Below, one piece after another: positions 32,801 through 47,549 of a stretch of DNA of 64,000 nucleotides. A model generated the notes under the pieces. The model was not told the origin of the DNA. It did not search any database and saw only the letters and a list, made by a program, of their open reading frames with translations. A program made the translations under genes and the position numbers. Source of the DNA: Lingula anatina (lineage: Eukaryota > Brachiopoda > Lingulata > Lingulida > Lingulidae); NCBI RefSeq assembly GCF_001039355.2, contig NW_019775292.1:50452-114451 (forward strand), read 5' to 3'. Positions within the stretch are counted from its first letter, which is position 1; the number at the start of each line of letters is the position of its first letter.

Positions 32801-35800
32801 TAACAGCTTCTGGCTCCAGCTGTGAGAATTCTCTCACCTCCATCCTCTGCGCCACAGTCTCTCGTATCAATCCACCCCCTGGGCTGTGTCTGTTCTCCTG
32901 GCGACTGCTAGAAACAGTAGTCTTCGAAACGTAAATACCCCCTCTTTGAGCCTCACCATCCTTCCCATGGTGATATGGATTATGATACAAGTCTCTCATA
33001 TTAGCCCCATGCTGTGTTGGGGATCTAGAGGGGACTGAGCCAGTTTCAGATGCTCTCTCGTAGCCAACCTGCCTACTTTGGTCCTTATTTTGAGGAAGAG
33101 AAGACCGCCCCCTGTCAGCACTTTCATGAGGCTTGGATGAAGAATAAAGTGGAGACCTCTGGTGGTCTACAGGTGCCCTGGAGTGTACTGGAGCAGCTCT
33201 TGTGTCCTGGTGCTCCTTGTGACCAGCATGACTGGCCCTGGTTTGGTAGTATAGCCTCTGTTCTATGTCAGACTGGAGGGCTGCTTGTCTGTGATCCTTA
33301 GCTCCTTTGGACCTTCCATCTTCAAACCTGTCTATAGTCCTTGCAGGCGCAGCGTACTCCCTTCTTTGTCCCATGTTTTCTTTGTGTCTGGTCTCTGAGG
33401 CTGTACTACATTCCTGTGCTTCCTTGTGCCTGTTTTCAAACTTCATCCCGTGTGCCGGGTTTTCTGTCCTGTGTCCTGCATATTCTGTCCTGCCTCCTGG
33501 GTGCTCTTTCCCATGTTCCATGTCCCTTGTTTGTCGATCATCAGATACAGCCCTGGAAGGACTGCTTGCCATCAGTGGCTCCCCCATGTGGATAGCTGTA
33601 CCACCAGATACACGGCTAGAGCTGCTGGTATTGCTACTCTGTGGAGTACCTAACAATGGAGCACCTGACCTTGACTCATCATGACCGCTGTCAAGATTCA
33701 ATCTGGGTACCACCGACTGTGACTGGGTGTTATTCCACTTCTCAGGTGTAACTGTGAGTGAACCCACTTTTTTCACAGGCGTGGAATAATTTGAACCTTC
33801 CCTTTTTTCAGGAGGCAGTTTCCGTAAACCTTCATGAGTGTCTGGAGTCAGTGGCGTCAAAGCTTCTAGAGGTTCCCTTTGGCCGACTGGAAGTGTCTCC
33901 ACCCAAGCTGCTGTCTGTGCCAGGTGTTTTGGCGTGGATGTCACAGGCTCTCTCCGTGAGTGACGCGGGTGATCCTGGGGGTTCTCTCCAACAGGGTCCT
34001 TTCTCAACTTCTCATCTAATTTAATTGTAACTTTGACGTTTAAGTCGCCCAGATTTTTCACAACTTCACCTTTATTTCCCGGTGTCGTGTTGGCATTAGT
34101 AACGGCTGGGTGTCTGTCATGGGCAGTGTGCGGTTTGGCAAGAGCAAGGCGATTTGTTGAGCGTGGGTAAGTATAATGGTCTGAGGACCGCTGGTCAGTT
34201 GAGTGACTAGAAGGATGATCAAAACTCCTCTGAACCTGCTCCATGTCTCTTTTCATGTATTCAAAGTCATCTTTGAGCATATCTAGTTCTGTGAGGAGTT
34301 CCTGCTTCTCAGTGGCTGGTTCAAGTGCCAGCTCCATAGTGCCAGGGTTGTCTTGGCTAGTGGAGTCTTGTGGCCACCTGGTGGTGTCATGTGCAGTGCT
34401 GTTGTGGTGGCGGATCCAACTTAGTTCCTGCAATGAAATAGTTACACTCTTTTAACATTGAAATTTTGTCAAAAAAAAAAAATAAATAAATGTATAAATC
34501 AGGTAGCAAGAATAAAAGCAAATGTAAAAAAAAAAACCAGCTCTCCTTTTCCACTCACATGTCTCAGATTATTCCTCTCCTCTTCAACTAACGAAAGTTT
34601 TTCTCTCAAAAAAGCAGCTTCTTTTTCCAGCATCGCAGTGTTTGCCACAGGACTACTTAGCTGACTCCTAATGGTTGCCAGGGCTTCATTCAGCTGTCTG
34701 TTCAGTTTTTCATTGTCTTTCTGACTTGATGAAGCAGAATTCTCTAATGTCTTCACTTGTGCAACGAGAGCCTCCATTTTCATGTCATGAGTTTCTGCAT
34801 TGCTTTTCAGCTCTTTGTTCTTTTCTTTCACAGATGTCAGCTCTGCTCGACACTCTTGGAGTAGGTTGTTTATCTCAGTAATTTTGGCCGACATTTCAGT
34901 GTTCGTCTTGGTCAGTTTAGACTGGAGAAGCTCATTCTCCAGTGTGGCACTGGCAAGACTTCTCTGTAACTCCTTCACATCACTGACATTACCAATGCTC
35001 CTCAAGGGACCATGAGGTCCTAGATCATCCATATCTAAGGGGTCACCAGAGGCACCATCCTGTGACAATTTGTCACTTGGACTGACAAAACCATCTGTTG
35101 CAGTTCTTTCTTCTGTCTGAGTCATGGCATGCTGTACTGGGGAAAGTGTCACAAATTCATTGCCAAGCTGGCCTTGACCTACTTGAAGGTCAGTCTGAGT
35201 AATGGCATGCTGGACTGGGAAAACTGTCACAGGTTCATTGCCAAGATGACCTTGACCCACATAAAGGCCAGTCTGTGTGGTGACATGCTGTGATGAGGCC
35301 ACAAGTTCTGTTTGCTGACCAGTTGTAACTGATTGGACACTCATTTTATCCTGGTCAGTATTCACTCCCTTCTCACTGACCATCATAATTTTACCGACCA
35401 GCATTCCACCTCTGCCTTGACCTACTTGACCCTTAGTGGACATGGGTTTCATGAAGTCTTTTCCATTGGGAATGGCATCCACCTGTGGGTGCTGCTTCTC
35501 CTGTTTTTCAAGCATAGTGGATTTCTTCTGGAGATTGTGAACCTTTTGTTGTAGGTCTTCAATCATCTTCTGATACTGTTTGTTGGAACTGCTGGCAGAG
35601 GAGGCTTGTCTGTAGAGTTCTTTGTTCTCACTACGCAGCACCTCTATCTCTTGAGCCAGCCTGGCAGACATCTCTTCACTGTCCTTCCCCTGTGCCTTCT
35701 TCATCTCCATCAGGAGCTCTCCTTCCCTGTTTCTGGCCTTTTCCAGCTCAGACTTCAGGTTGCTGCTCTCCCTGCCAATATTCTCCAGTAGCTGTAACAG

Positions 35801-38800
35801 CTCATCACTGCCTGGAGAGCACATCAGAAAGGAGGTTGGAGTGTTGGACCTCTTGGGTGTGCTTCTGGGTAAGGATGGAGAGGAGAGACGGGTCTCTGAC
35901 CTGGGGCGCCCCAGTGGTGGCCGGCCTACACTATCTGGTGATGATACTCCACGATTTACCATTTCGACAGAATGTGATTTTCTGAGGTGATTCGCCATCT
36001 TTCCTTGGACAGAGTCAGAGATGTCGTCTGACAGGTAGCCGTTTTGGATCTCATCTGATCCACTTAGATCTGGAGTGGAATTAAACTCCTTCCCCTTGGA
36101 CAGTCTCTCCTTGTTTATATTCTCCCTATTTGAGTGTGCGTCTAGTGAACTGTGCCCGTGAGAGGTTGCTGCCCACTGATGTTGGAACATTCTCTCAGTG
36201 GTGGAGTTGAACAGAGAGTTGGGGGAGGTGGACATCCACTCTGATGTGCTGTTGGTCCTGGTTGTTCCTATGCGGGGGTTGTCTGGAGGAAGAACAACAA
36301 CGTCCATCATGTCCCTGTCATCGTTAAACAGACTGGACCTTAATGTGGTGGACTCTAGGCTGCTGGACATGCTGGACATGGTATGGGGGGCACCTGTTAA
36401 TAGAAGCCAAGAAAACCTGTCACATTAGGTGAGAAACTACAACAGCTTTTTAATGCCACTTAAAAAATAATAAGTCATAACCTTTTTTTATTCCAAATTT
36501 TGTAATCATTAAAAAATTCATAATTAAAATAAATGAAAAATATACTTAGTAGGAGATTAAAAAAATTAAAGATTAAAAATATTGTATATATTCTCTAGGC
36601 TTTATGTCTGCTGATCTTCATAACTATACCTTCCCCAATGCTCTGCCCCTGATCCTCCTCCTCCTCCTCCACATCAAGTTGCCCATTCATCACACATTGT
36701 GTTGCTGTCTGGGTCTCAGCCAGGCTTCCCTCACTCCCCGGGGCTGGCTGGCTGGGGTGACTGGCAGTGTGGTCTGTCTCATTGTAACCCGACTCATTAG
36801 ACGAGACACTCACCGGAGGTGGTTCTGACGGCTGGATGAGGAGATAAAAGACTTTCAGCTGAGTTTATGTGTATTCTTTAAACTTAGCAAATTTTGATTG
36901 AGAAGCGAAAAAGGCATGTGTTTGCAGGTTGGTTTAAATTTTAACAATAGTAAAACAGGTTTTAAATAATGTTGAAACCTTTTTTCTCTATGTCATTACA
37001 ATATATGCAATCATATATAATATCTGAAATCTGGACAAAGAAAAATCATACTTCCTGTGCATCTATACATCTTTTTCATTGTCTGAAGAAAAATACAACA
37101 TATCTTATTTTAGATAAACATTTCTGATCTCAAAGCAGTTGTCATTTCCTCAGACCAAGAAAACAGTCAGCGTATAACACCCTGATTTTTGAGTCACTCC
37201 ACACATCATCACCATCATCATCTACCACTTACTTCCAGTCCAAAAGCTCTAATGGAGTCCATCCTGAAGAGATCAAACTGGTATAACTGCTCCTGTAAGG
37301 CCTGCGTAGAGGAAAATGAGGAGAAAGAGAAATGTGCACTGTGAACAGAGTGAAATAGACACACTTACTGGTCTGAAATCTAATAAAACCTGTGCTCACT
37401 CACTCAGCATAATGAATTTCAACTAAATCCTAAACATATTTTCATTGGCCTTCGAAACATTCAAAGCGTTTTCTTGTTAACAGGAACTACGTAGATCAAA
37501 ATTTGATTTGGTTTGTATCATTCCGGTAATTGATCAAAAAGTTTCATGCCTTAGTGAGCACAGGAAACTATACATACTGTGCTACTGTGTGAAAAAAAAG
37601 CTACAAGAAGACTAACTTTGAGTAAACAAATTATGGATTTAATCTGTAAAAATCAAAATTGTGAAAACTACAAAAACAGTGAAAGTGAAAATCCTTTAAA
37701 ATACCTCTTGAAATGAGGCAGTGAAAGAAGATTCTGGGAAACACAACCAAGATTTTTAGCTAAAATAAGATAACTATCACCATTTGATTATTAGACTTCA
37801 GGGTTGGCTTAAGAGGTCTGTGCTATAAAACTAGAACTCATAACAAAATAAACGAACATTGCTACAAATTCATAAATAATCAAAATAATTGGGGTGTGAG
37901 ATATTCAACTAAGTTTAATTAAAAGTCGCCATCTCTACCTCCCCCTCCCAAACCAACCATATAGTATCTACTCTACAACTTTCTACTAGAGCTGCCATCT
38001 ATCTAAGTGTTACTGGTAAAACTACATACTAGTGCTACCACCTATCCAAGTGTCACTGTACCTGTATGGCAGCCTGTGATTGTGCCTGCTGCTCCATTAA
38101 TAACTTAATAGGACTGTTATAGGCCACCTTGTGGGGGGTCAGGTGGGCAGACAGCCTGCCATCTACATCCTGAAATACAGGTGTGTGAATTAAGATTTCA
38201 GTTGCACCTTTGTACCTTGGTTCAATTCAAATCTCGGAATCTGCCTTAGAGAATACCAAAATGATATTATAATTGAGACAGTTGTTCTAGCGTTTCAGTA
38301 ATAAACTTTTGCATGGGTAATATTTTTTTATCTGAAATAAAGAAGACCAAAAAAAATATTCATGATAAAAAGGTTAAATTAGCATTTCATTTTAATAAAC
38401 TTCTGTATTATGGCTGGATTAAAATACTTAAATCTGATTTAAAAAAGACCAAAGAGCTATCCTAATAAAATGTTTCAGGAGCTTTGCCATGTTTCTAAGC
38501 AAAGAGTTTGAGAGATTTGCATGGGTTTTTATATTAACAGACAGTACATATCTAGAAATATGTAGAACACAGTGAGCCTGAGAACACTGCTGGAGATGTG
38601 TCTATATGTGTTTACACATGAACTGGTGCTATCATATACCTTTTCATCATAACTTACTTTGAATGTATTTTTCCTGGAGGTCACAAGAAAGCTGTCCACT
38701 GGTCTTCCCTCTGCCTGCAGCTGGACCTTAAAGGAAAGGAACACTATTATTAATATAATGAATTTTAATAAATAAAAAAAGAGGTGTTAAAGTAGTGCAC

Positions 38801-41794
38801 ACACAGCTCGACTCATTGCATATTTTGATTTTTCAGAAAAAGATCTTAAATATGCTGCTGTTCAATTAAAAAAACTGTATTTTTTTCTGCTTCTGTGAAT
38901 AATTTTAACACAGCTTAATCAAACTGGATTTCAAGCTTTCTTTATGTCCTAGAATATCACACACATTGACTGGTTTACCAGGACCTCACTACAAACACTG
39001 CCAGGACTCCAGATATTCCAGCACATGCATGATTACCATAAACCTGACACAGCATCAAGTCTGCATCACAACTGAACGTGGTGTTACTTTCAATAAACGA
39101 GGTCATTCACCTTAATTATGCAGTCTGACTCTTAATGTTCACAACCTGGGGTATCTACTTTCCTTAATCCTCGTGTAGCAGAACTACTAAAACTTGCTTA
39201 TAGCAATTTCCTGTCTAATATTCATACATGTACATAGTCATATTAAATTAATAATATTAATAATGATATTTTATTCAGCTTTTAATATTACATTTTAGAA
39301 TTATTGGGCTTCTGTGTTGGCTTTCTATGTTACTTCAAATATTACCATAAGATTTATCACTTCTTTTATCATTATTCTACATGGTCATAGTAGTGGTAGT
39401 AGCTTTACTTTTCATAACTTAAATCGTATCTACAAGCAGAGCATAAACAACAGAAAAAATGTCTATCTTTGTCACACAGTATAGTTATCAAAAGGAACAA
39501 AGCATATACTTAACACAAGCCTAAATAACAGTTGTGAACACCATTTGCATAAATGCTATGCAGAATTAAACATGTTTCCCTCAGGTTCCATTATTAAGTT
39601 TAGAAACATTTTAATTGTTTTCAAAATATTAGATTCTGCTCAGTTATGTGTGAAAAATTTCTCCGTGAAATTATCTATACTGCAAAAATTACTTTTTATA
39701 TTCAGGTGCATACCTTTCTTTTTAACAGAGCCACATATATGAGTAATGCATGTTCATCCACTGTGGAGTCCAACACATCTGCTGGGCTGAAAATATTTTT
39801 TAGAATGTCAGGTTAGAATAAACTCAGATTAATCATATCATATAACTGATATCAGGACAATTCCCCCATTATGCAGGTTTAAAACAAGTTTTCAGCACCT
39901 AAAGGAAGCTCTATTATGCAAACTTGCAAAATGCATTGATGTTAACCAACATGGAGTAGGAACATTTTAGTCCCTATGTTTGCAAAGGTTTGATATAGAA
40001 ATTTTTAAAAGCATTAATACAGAATTTCACATATTTATATTGATTCATTACATTTTCCAATTATCTTAATCATTATTTTCTGTTCAATCAAAATATAGAA
40101 GCTTCAAACTACATAACAGCTGAATAAATAAAACCACTGAAATGCACCAAAAAATTATTCAAAAGGAGAGGTGAAGAGAAAATCTTTAAGATAAGACTTA
40201 CCTGATAATATTCTTGCTGACTCCCAGTTGCTCCTCTGCAGCTAAAATAGCATTGGTCAAGTGTCCAGTATTGTCCAAACTGCCCTCTACAATACACACC
40301 TTCTCTAGTAGTTGGGTCAGGGTGTTTTCTTTACACAGGCTGGAACATAAAACAATATATAGGTTAATAAAAATTAAATATAATATAGAACATTTATAGT
40401 AAATTATATTATACAGTTTTTAACATATCAATATGAGTAGAATGAAATATGCAATGTGCAATAGGTCAGATTGCTGCCTGTCTACAGACTGGACTATACA
40501 TTATAGACATGAAATTTATCCACGACGCAATATCCAAAACATTACCAGAAGAAAAAAAGTTCCTTAATGAGATATATTAACATATTTACATATACATCAT
40601 ATTATATCTTATCATACGACACAATGCAATACTTATTGTTACTATAGTAGATTCTGCTATATGAGAAATAAAAATGTTAAGTAAAAATGTGTCCCATATC
40701 TACCAGTCTGAAAATTAAGACATTCACCAAACACCAGCAAGTTAAACTTAATATGGTGTGACATGTAGAGAAACATTAAAATTGACCCTATTTATGCTTT
40801 GTGCTGTCTTTGCTTGTTGTGGCTGTCACACCTAATAAGTTATGCAAATTGACAATTATCTCAAAAAGCACTTTCTTTAACCTGCTGAGTTTGAATTCCG
40901 CCAGCTTTTAATGTTTGTTACCTAGGTTAAATGGTATGCCTTCCATTGAATAAACATGTTTTTATAGATTAATCTTTAAAAAAACACAGACCATTTTGGA
41001 GTAGTTTTACCCATGCACATATAACATCCATGATAACATTATTGATTTTTGTTGGAAAATTATTGTTAAGGTGTAATGTTTAGCATTCCAGGCAAGATTT
41101 ATCTTATGAACATCTCAAGCCAATATAACGGGTATAATAACAATATATTAAAGGAATAAATCTATAACTGGGCCTTGTTTCACGACGAAACTAGAGCCTA
41201 ATCTTAACTTTACAACTACAATTTAAAATCTACTTCAATCCCAGGTAAATCTTAAAAGCTTACTGAAATAAGGTAGTTATCAGTCTGACACACGCATTAA
41301 TATAACTGATATAATCATATATAAAATAAAGCCACACCTGCCCTCAGAACACAGTGACTGATGTTATTATGTATTCAAGAAATATATGCACAAGTGTTTC
41401 TGCATCAACCTGAGTATAGGAGGTCAATGAAAACTCATCTCTATCACCAGTCATTTCCAGTAACAGAGTGACCAGCCAACTCTCAATCTCAGGGTGCTCT
41501 GCGCGGAAGTGCAGATCAATTACATATTAAAATCATCTTGCTGCTTGTGGCAAATAATTAATCCTATTTTCTTCCATAATTTCTGGCATCAGAGTAGTGA
41601 AAATGTCAGAGGTTCCATCATATAATGTTCCAAATTAATAACATTGGACCTCCATGTCACAGTGATTGAATAGACCAGTACTTTGATGAATAATATAATG
41701 CTTATGTTTGTGTAGAGGCTGCAGGCACTCATATGAATACACAGTACCACATGTGACAATGTTATAGGGAAGGATATCTAAACTGCACCCATTT

Positions 41795-41850
<56 letters not shown>

Positions 41851-44510
41851 GGGTGAAGTGTTGCAACAGAGACCACTGTTAGAATTTTTTGTGGCATGTG
41901 AGATAACTAAAAGGAAAAACAACTTACTTTTGAGCAAAACTGAGCTGTTGATCAAAGGTCTTCTCTGGAAGCAGTGACTTGCACCAATCTAGCACTAACT
42001 TTTGGCCAATCTTCAGGGTTCTCTGATAAGCACTTCGCTCTGTTTACAAATTCATGCAGCAAAAATAAAATGAAAAAGATCCTAAATTAGCATAATAATT
42101 GATTCTATAATAAACTAGTACAGAAAAAATAATAAATAAATAAACAGACCTACACTCTTTTGCATTTCAAGGGAAAAAAAAACATGATCTGCAGAAATTG
42201 AGCTACAGAACATTTTCTAGACACGGTCCCATCCTTTTACTTTTATGTTTACAATGACCATTTATGAATCCAAGAAGGTATTACAAGTGATATATTCTTG
42301 ATATCATATTTATACATGACAGTTCATGTAACTAAGAAGAAAACTCACCAGGGCTGTGGATGGTAAAATGGAGGATGACTGCCCAGAGAAGATCCAGCAT
42401 ACACTTAATGTCTCCATTCACAATATCTGAAACAAACAAATATATTTTAAAATTTCTGTCAATTTTCACCTTTTTCTAGAAAAAAAGTTCCAACAAATCA
42501 CGTTTGCTTCATGTCAAAGTACACGTGCCTAGAGTGATTGTGTAAACATAAGAATAACATAGCTCTATTACAAATGTCTGAAAATAATATGTAGTAGTAC
42601 CTAGCAACCTAGTAGTAAAAAAAACATCACATGTTACGTATTGTATCAAACTGAACTTGTGGTGAGAGTGTTTGTTTATGTAAGAATCAATACAAAATTC
42701 ACATCTGGAAATGATAACTAATGTTTATAATCTGACAGAATAATGCATGTATTCCACATGTTTAGATGCACTTAGTTCAAATTCTTCATTTTAATACAAC
42801 ACTGGTTTCTTAGGGACCATTCCCACAGATATTTGGATCAATCTATCTCCCCAGGGAGTCTAGCTAAATTGCTATCTGCTATCGGCGAGGCCGAGCGTGC
42901 AAGAAAGTTAATTACCCCACCCCCCCCCCCCCCAGCTGATTTGGTAGGCGTGACAGACATGTAAGCCTCTTCAGCTGATAGCAATTTAGCGTGAACCCCC
43001 AGGGAGTTAGGTCGATCCAGATGGATCGATCTAAGTATGAGAACCCAGTCTTATTTATACTATCACAACAATGTATGAAGCTGTAACCCAGAATTTCACC
43101 TCTTATTATATTAGATGTTGGTTTGAAATCCAGTGAAATGACAAGGGGAAGTACCCAGGTTTTCATACAGCAATCAATATTAAGTTAATCTTAGCCATAA
43201 CTTACAAGATGAAATCACAGAAATCACATCAATAACTGTCTGCTGGTCTTGGTCTTGTACATCATGCCTCTCAGTCTGACTCACATAATATATTGTCCAA
43301 AGTTTTACCAGTATGGCAGAAGACTAGTAAAGACATATCTCTTCCTATCAACAAAAGTTTTCATATCTAATACATCTCCTTATATCTTTAATATTATATT
43401 ACCATTATTTTTGTTATCATTATATATTTATTTATTTTTGAGAACAATTTATTCAAGCTACAAACCCCAACATAATCTGCTAAATTAGTACATGACTAAG
43501 TTAAACTGTTACAAACAGACTGTAAATGTGCCCCTTATTAAGTTCAACCAGCACAATGTATATTTTTTTACATTCACATTTGCATTCTTTGTACTAGTAC
43601 TGGAGTCTTGGGCCCAACTCCACATATGCCCAATATCAAACTTTCGATGTTTCTGACCTATTCTACCAGATTTAACAGCAATAACACTTAGCTGTTCAAA
43701 CCATCAAAATGAAAANTTTATTCTCAGTGACTGCTTTAAAAATGACACATAAAATTTTAAATAAAATTCTTTCTTAACTTTACAACCACATTTTAAAATG
43801 TACTTCAATCCAAGGTAAATCTTAAAAGCTTACTAAAATAAGGTAGTTATCAGTCTGACATATGCATTATTTTTTAAAGTAAAACAGTGCCAATATCCTC
43901 ATTTAGGTGGACCACTACTGTCCTATTACAAGTAAAAAAAAATGATTAAAATATTTGCTGTCTAAGAATTGAGACCAGCTTACGACTTCGGGTCCTTCCA
44001 AGGAAATAATATAACTGATATAATCATATATAAAATAAAGCCACACCTGCCGTCAGAACACAGTGACTTGTGTTATTATGTATTCAAGAAATATCTGCAC
44101 AAGTGTTTCTGCATCACCCTGAGTATAAGAGGTCAATGAAAACTCATCTCTATCACCAGTCATTTCCAGTAACAGAGTGACCAGTGACCAGCCAGCTCTC
44201 AATCTCAGGGTGCTATGCGTGGAAGTACAGATCAATTACAAATCAAAATTGTCTTGCTGCTTGTGGCAAATAATTAATCATATTTTCTTCCATAATTTCT
44301 GGCATCAGAGTAGTGAAAATGTCAGAGGTTCCATCATATAATGTTCCAAATTGATAACATTGGACCTCCATGTCACAGTCATTGAACAGACCAGTACTTT
44401 GATGAATAATATACTGCTTATGTTTGTGTAGAGGCTGCAGGCACACATATGAATGCACAGTACCACATGTGACAATGTTATAGGGAAGGATATCTAAACT
44501 GCACCCATTT

Positions 44511-44568
<58 letters not shown>

Positions 44569-47497
44569 GGGTGAAGTGTTGCAACAGAGACCACTGTTAG
44601 AATTTTTTGTGGCATGTGAGATAACTAAAAGGAAAAACAACTTACTTTTGAGCAAAACTGAGCTGTTGATCAAAGGTCTTTTCTGGCAGCAGTGACTTGC
44701 ACCAATCCAGCACCAACTTTTGGCCAATCTTCAGGGTTCTCTGATAAGCACTTCGCTCTGTTTACAAATTCATGCAGCAAAAATAAAATGAAAAAGATCC
44801 TAAATTAGCATAATAATTGATTCTATAATAAACTAGTACAGAAAAAATAATAAATAAATAAACAGACCTACACTCTTTTGAATTTCAAGGAAAAAAAAAC
44901 ATGATCTGCAGAAATTGAGCTACAGAACATTTTCTTGACACGGTCCCATCCTTCTACTTTTATGTTTACAATGACCATATATGATTCCAAGAAGGTATTA
45001 CAAGTGATATATTCTTGATATCATATTTATACATGTCAGTTCATATAACTAAGAAGAAAACTCACCAGGGCTGTGGATGGTAAAATGGAGGATGACTGCC
45101 CAGAGAAGATCCAGCATACACTTAATGTCTCCATTCACAATATCTGAAACAAACTAATATATTTTAAAATTTCTGTCAATTTTCACCTTTTTCTAGAAAA
45201 AAAGTTCCAACACATCACGTTTGCTTCATGTCAAAGTACACGTGCCTAGAGTGATTGTGTAAACATAAGAATAACATAGCTCTATTACAAATGTCTGAAA
45301 ATAATATGTAGTAGTACCTAGCAACCTAGTAGTAAAAAAACATCACATGTTACGTATTGTATCAAACTGAACTTGTGGTGAGAGTGTTTGTTTATGTAAG
45401 AATCAATACAAAATTCACATCTGGAAATGATAACTAATGTTTATAATCTGACAGAATAATCCATGTATTCCACATGTTTAGATGCACTTAGTTCAAATTC
45501 TTCATTTTAATACACCACTGGTTTCTTAGGGACCATTCCCACAGATATTTAGATCAATCTATCTCCCCAGGGAATCTTGCTAAATTGCTATCTGCTATCA
45601 GCGAGGCCGAGCGTGCAAGAAAGTTAATTACCCATCTCCCCCCCCCCTCCCCCCAGCTGATTTGGTAGGCGTGACAGACATTTAACCCTCTTCAACTGAT
45701 AGCAATTTAGCTTGGACCCCCAGGGAGTTAGGGCGATCCAGATGGATCGATCTAAGTAGGGAACCCAGTCTTATTTATACTATCACAACAATGTATGAAG
45801 CTGTAACCCAGAATTTCACCTCTTATTATATTAGATGTTGGTTTGAAATCCAGTGAAATGACAAGGGGAAGTACCCAGGTTTTCATACAGCAATCAATAT
45901 TAAGTTAATCTAAGCCATAACTTACAAGATGAAATCACAGAAATCACATCAATAACTGTCTGCTGGTCTTGGTCTTGTACATCATGCCTCTCAGTCTGAC
46001 TCACATAATATATTGTCCAAAGTTTTACCAGTATGGCAGAAGACTAGTAAAGACATATCTTTTCCTATCAACAAAAGTTTTCATATCTAATATATCTCCT
46101 TATATCTTTAATATTATATTACCATTATTTTTGTTATTATTATATATTTATTTCTTTTTGAGAACAATTTATTCAAGCTACAAACCCCAACATAATCTGC
46201 TAAATTAGTACATGACTAAGTTAAACTGTTACAAACAGACTGTAAATGTGCCCCTTATTAAGTTCAACCAGCACAATGTATATTTTTTTACATTCACATT
46301 TACATTCTTTGTACTAGTACTGGAGTCTTGGGCCCAACTCCACATATGCCCAATATCAAACTTCCGATGTTTCTGGCCTATTCTACCATATTTAACAGCA
46401 ATAACACTTTGCTGTTCAAACCATCAAAATGAAGACTTATGCTTGAAATATAAGACTTTCTGAGACCTTCATGAAAACTAAACTTTCAAGCATTAATGGC
46501 ATAAGCTTATAAATGCTATGCTACAAAGGTACTTACAGAAAGTAATTTTATAGAATTTTGAATACTGGCAACCTCCATGTCTGTATGCTACTTTGGTGAA
46601 ATAAATTTGTAGTAAGGTTTGATTTTTAATTAATTTGTTTAGAAAAATGATGCACCCTTCCCCCTTCTTACCATAAAATTTCAAAAATTCAATAATTCAA
46701 AAAATTAATTTAGTAACATAACCAAGGTGGTATACTTAAAAACGTACCAAACTCAAAACTTAATTAAATCAATGCAATGTGAATGTGTTTCTTACCCCAG
46801 TGTCTAAGATATATGAGTCATGGGAATATTTAAGTCTCATTACTAAGCATGATATAAACAAACCTTTTTACAATTGTACTATGCACTATGCACCCTTAGT
46901 AAATTTGTATCAATCCACATAAGTTCTACCAGTTTAAAACAAATGGATACAAGCACTCTAGATTCAATACCCAGTTGTACTCATAATCAAATAACACCTA
47001 GCAGCGAGACTATTTACTTAGTTAACATTACAAAATATAAAGACTAATATAATAGCTATTGATTTCAACTTAAGCATACCAGTCATCAATAGACTTGCAT
47101 AATGAGACATGAAGTGAGTCAAATATTCAGGTGTATTAGTGTTAATATTTGTCTAGTTAAGAACCCAGATGGTTGAATATGCCCATTGTGATTACACTGG
47201 TATGATATCTCGACTATTGTATCATTTGTGAATTTGCAATGTTTTTAAGGTCAGAGAAAGGTGATATATGGGAGCCGTAAAAATAAAAGTTGAAATTTAA
47301 TAGTTTTGATTAAAAACAAATATAAAAAGTTTGAAATGAATTTATAACAGATGGTGAATGTTAAAAAAATAATGCCTGGACAATATGTACTATATGGGGT
47401 ACATCAGGAATAATGGCTTGAAAAATGCACAGCTTCAACTTTACACTTGTGAATTCTGCATGGATATGAAGTACCCCTTTTGATCTAACGGTCTATC

Positions 47498-47549
<52 letters not shown>

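Larger units (their letters stand above)
41202..43715. repeat. Tandem duplication, downstream copy (2.5 kb)
   Basis: This segment matches 43772-46433 in the same orientation, at high identity through exons, introns, a MITE and a GA microsatellite. It lacks about 138 bp present in the other copy (43870-44007). An ambiguous base sits at 43716, right at its end. Confidence 0.95.
43772..46433. repeat. Tandem duplication, upstream copy (2.7 kb)
   Basis: This is the partner of 41202-43715. The GA microsatellite is 52 bp here (44514-44565) and 50 bp in the other (41798-41847). Scattered substitutions run at roughly 2%. The two copies are separated by about 55 bp of unique sequence that includes the ambiguous base. 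Confidence 0.95.

Noticed and set aside
32746-36428. Several + strand open frames of 60-125 codons
   Set aside because: They are antisense shadows of the large coding exons 12 and 13 of the tandem-CH gene; they lack start context, splice sites or family resemblance.
41635-41955. Open frames with long Leu-Ser runs on the - strand (here and at 44243-44727)
   Set aside because: The runs are the translated GA/TC microsatellite; the real exon content nearby is exon 5 in a different frame.
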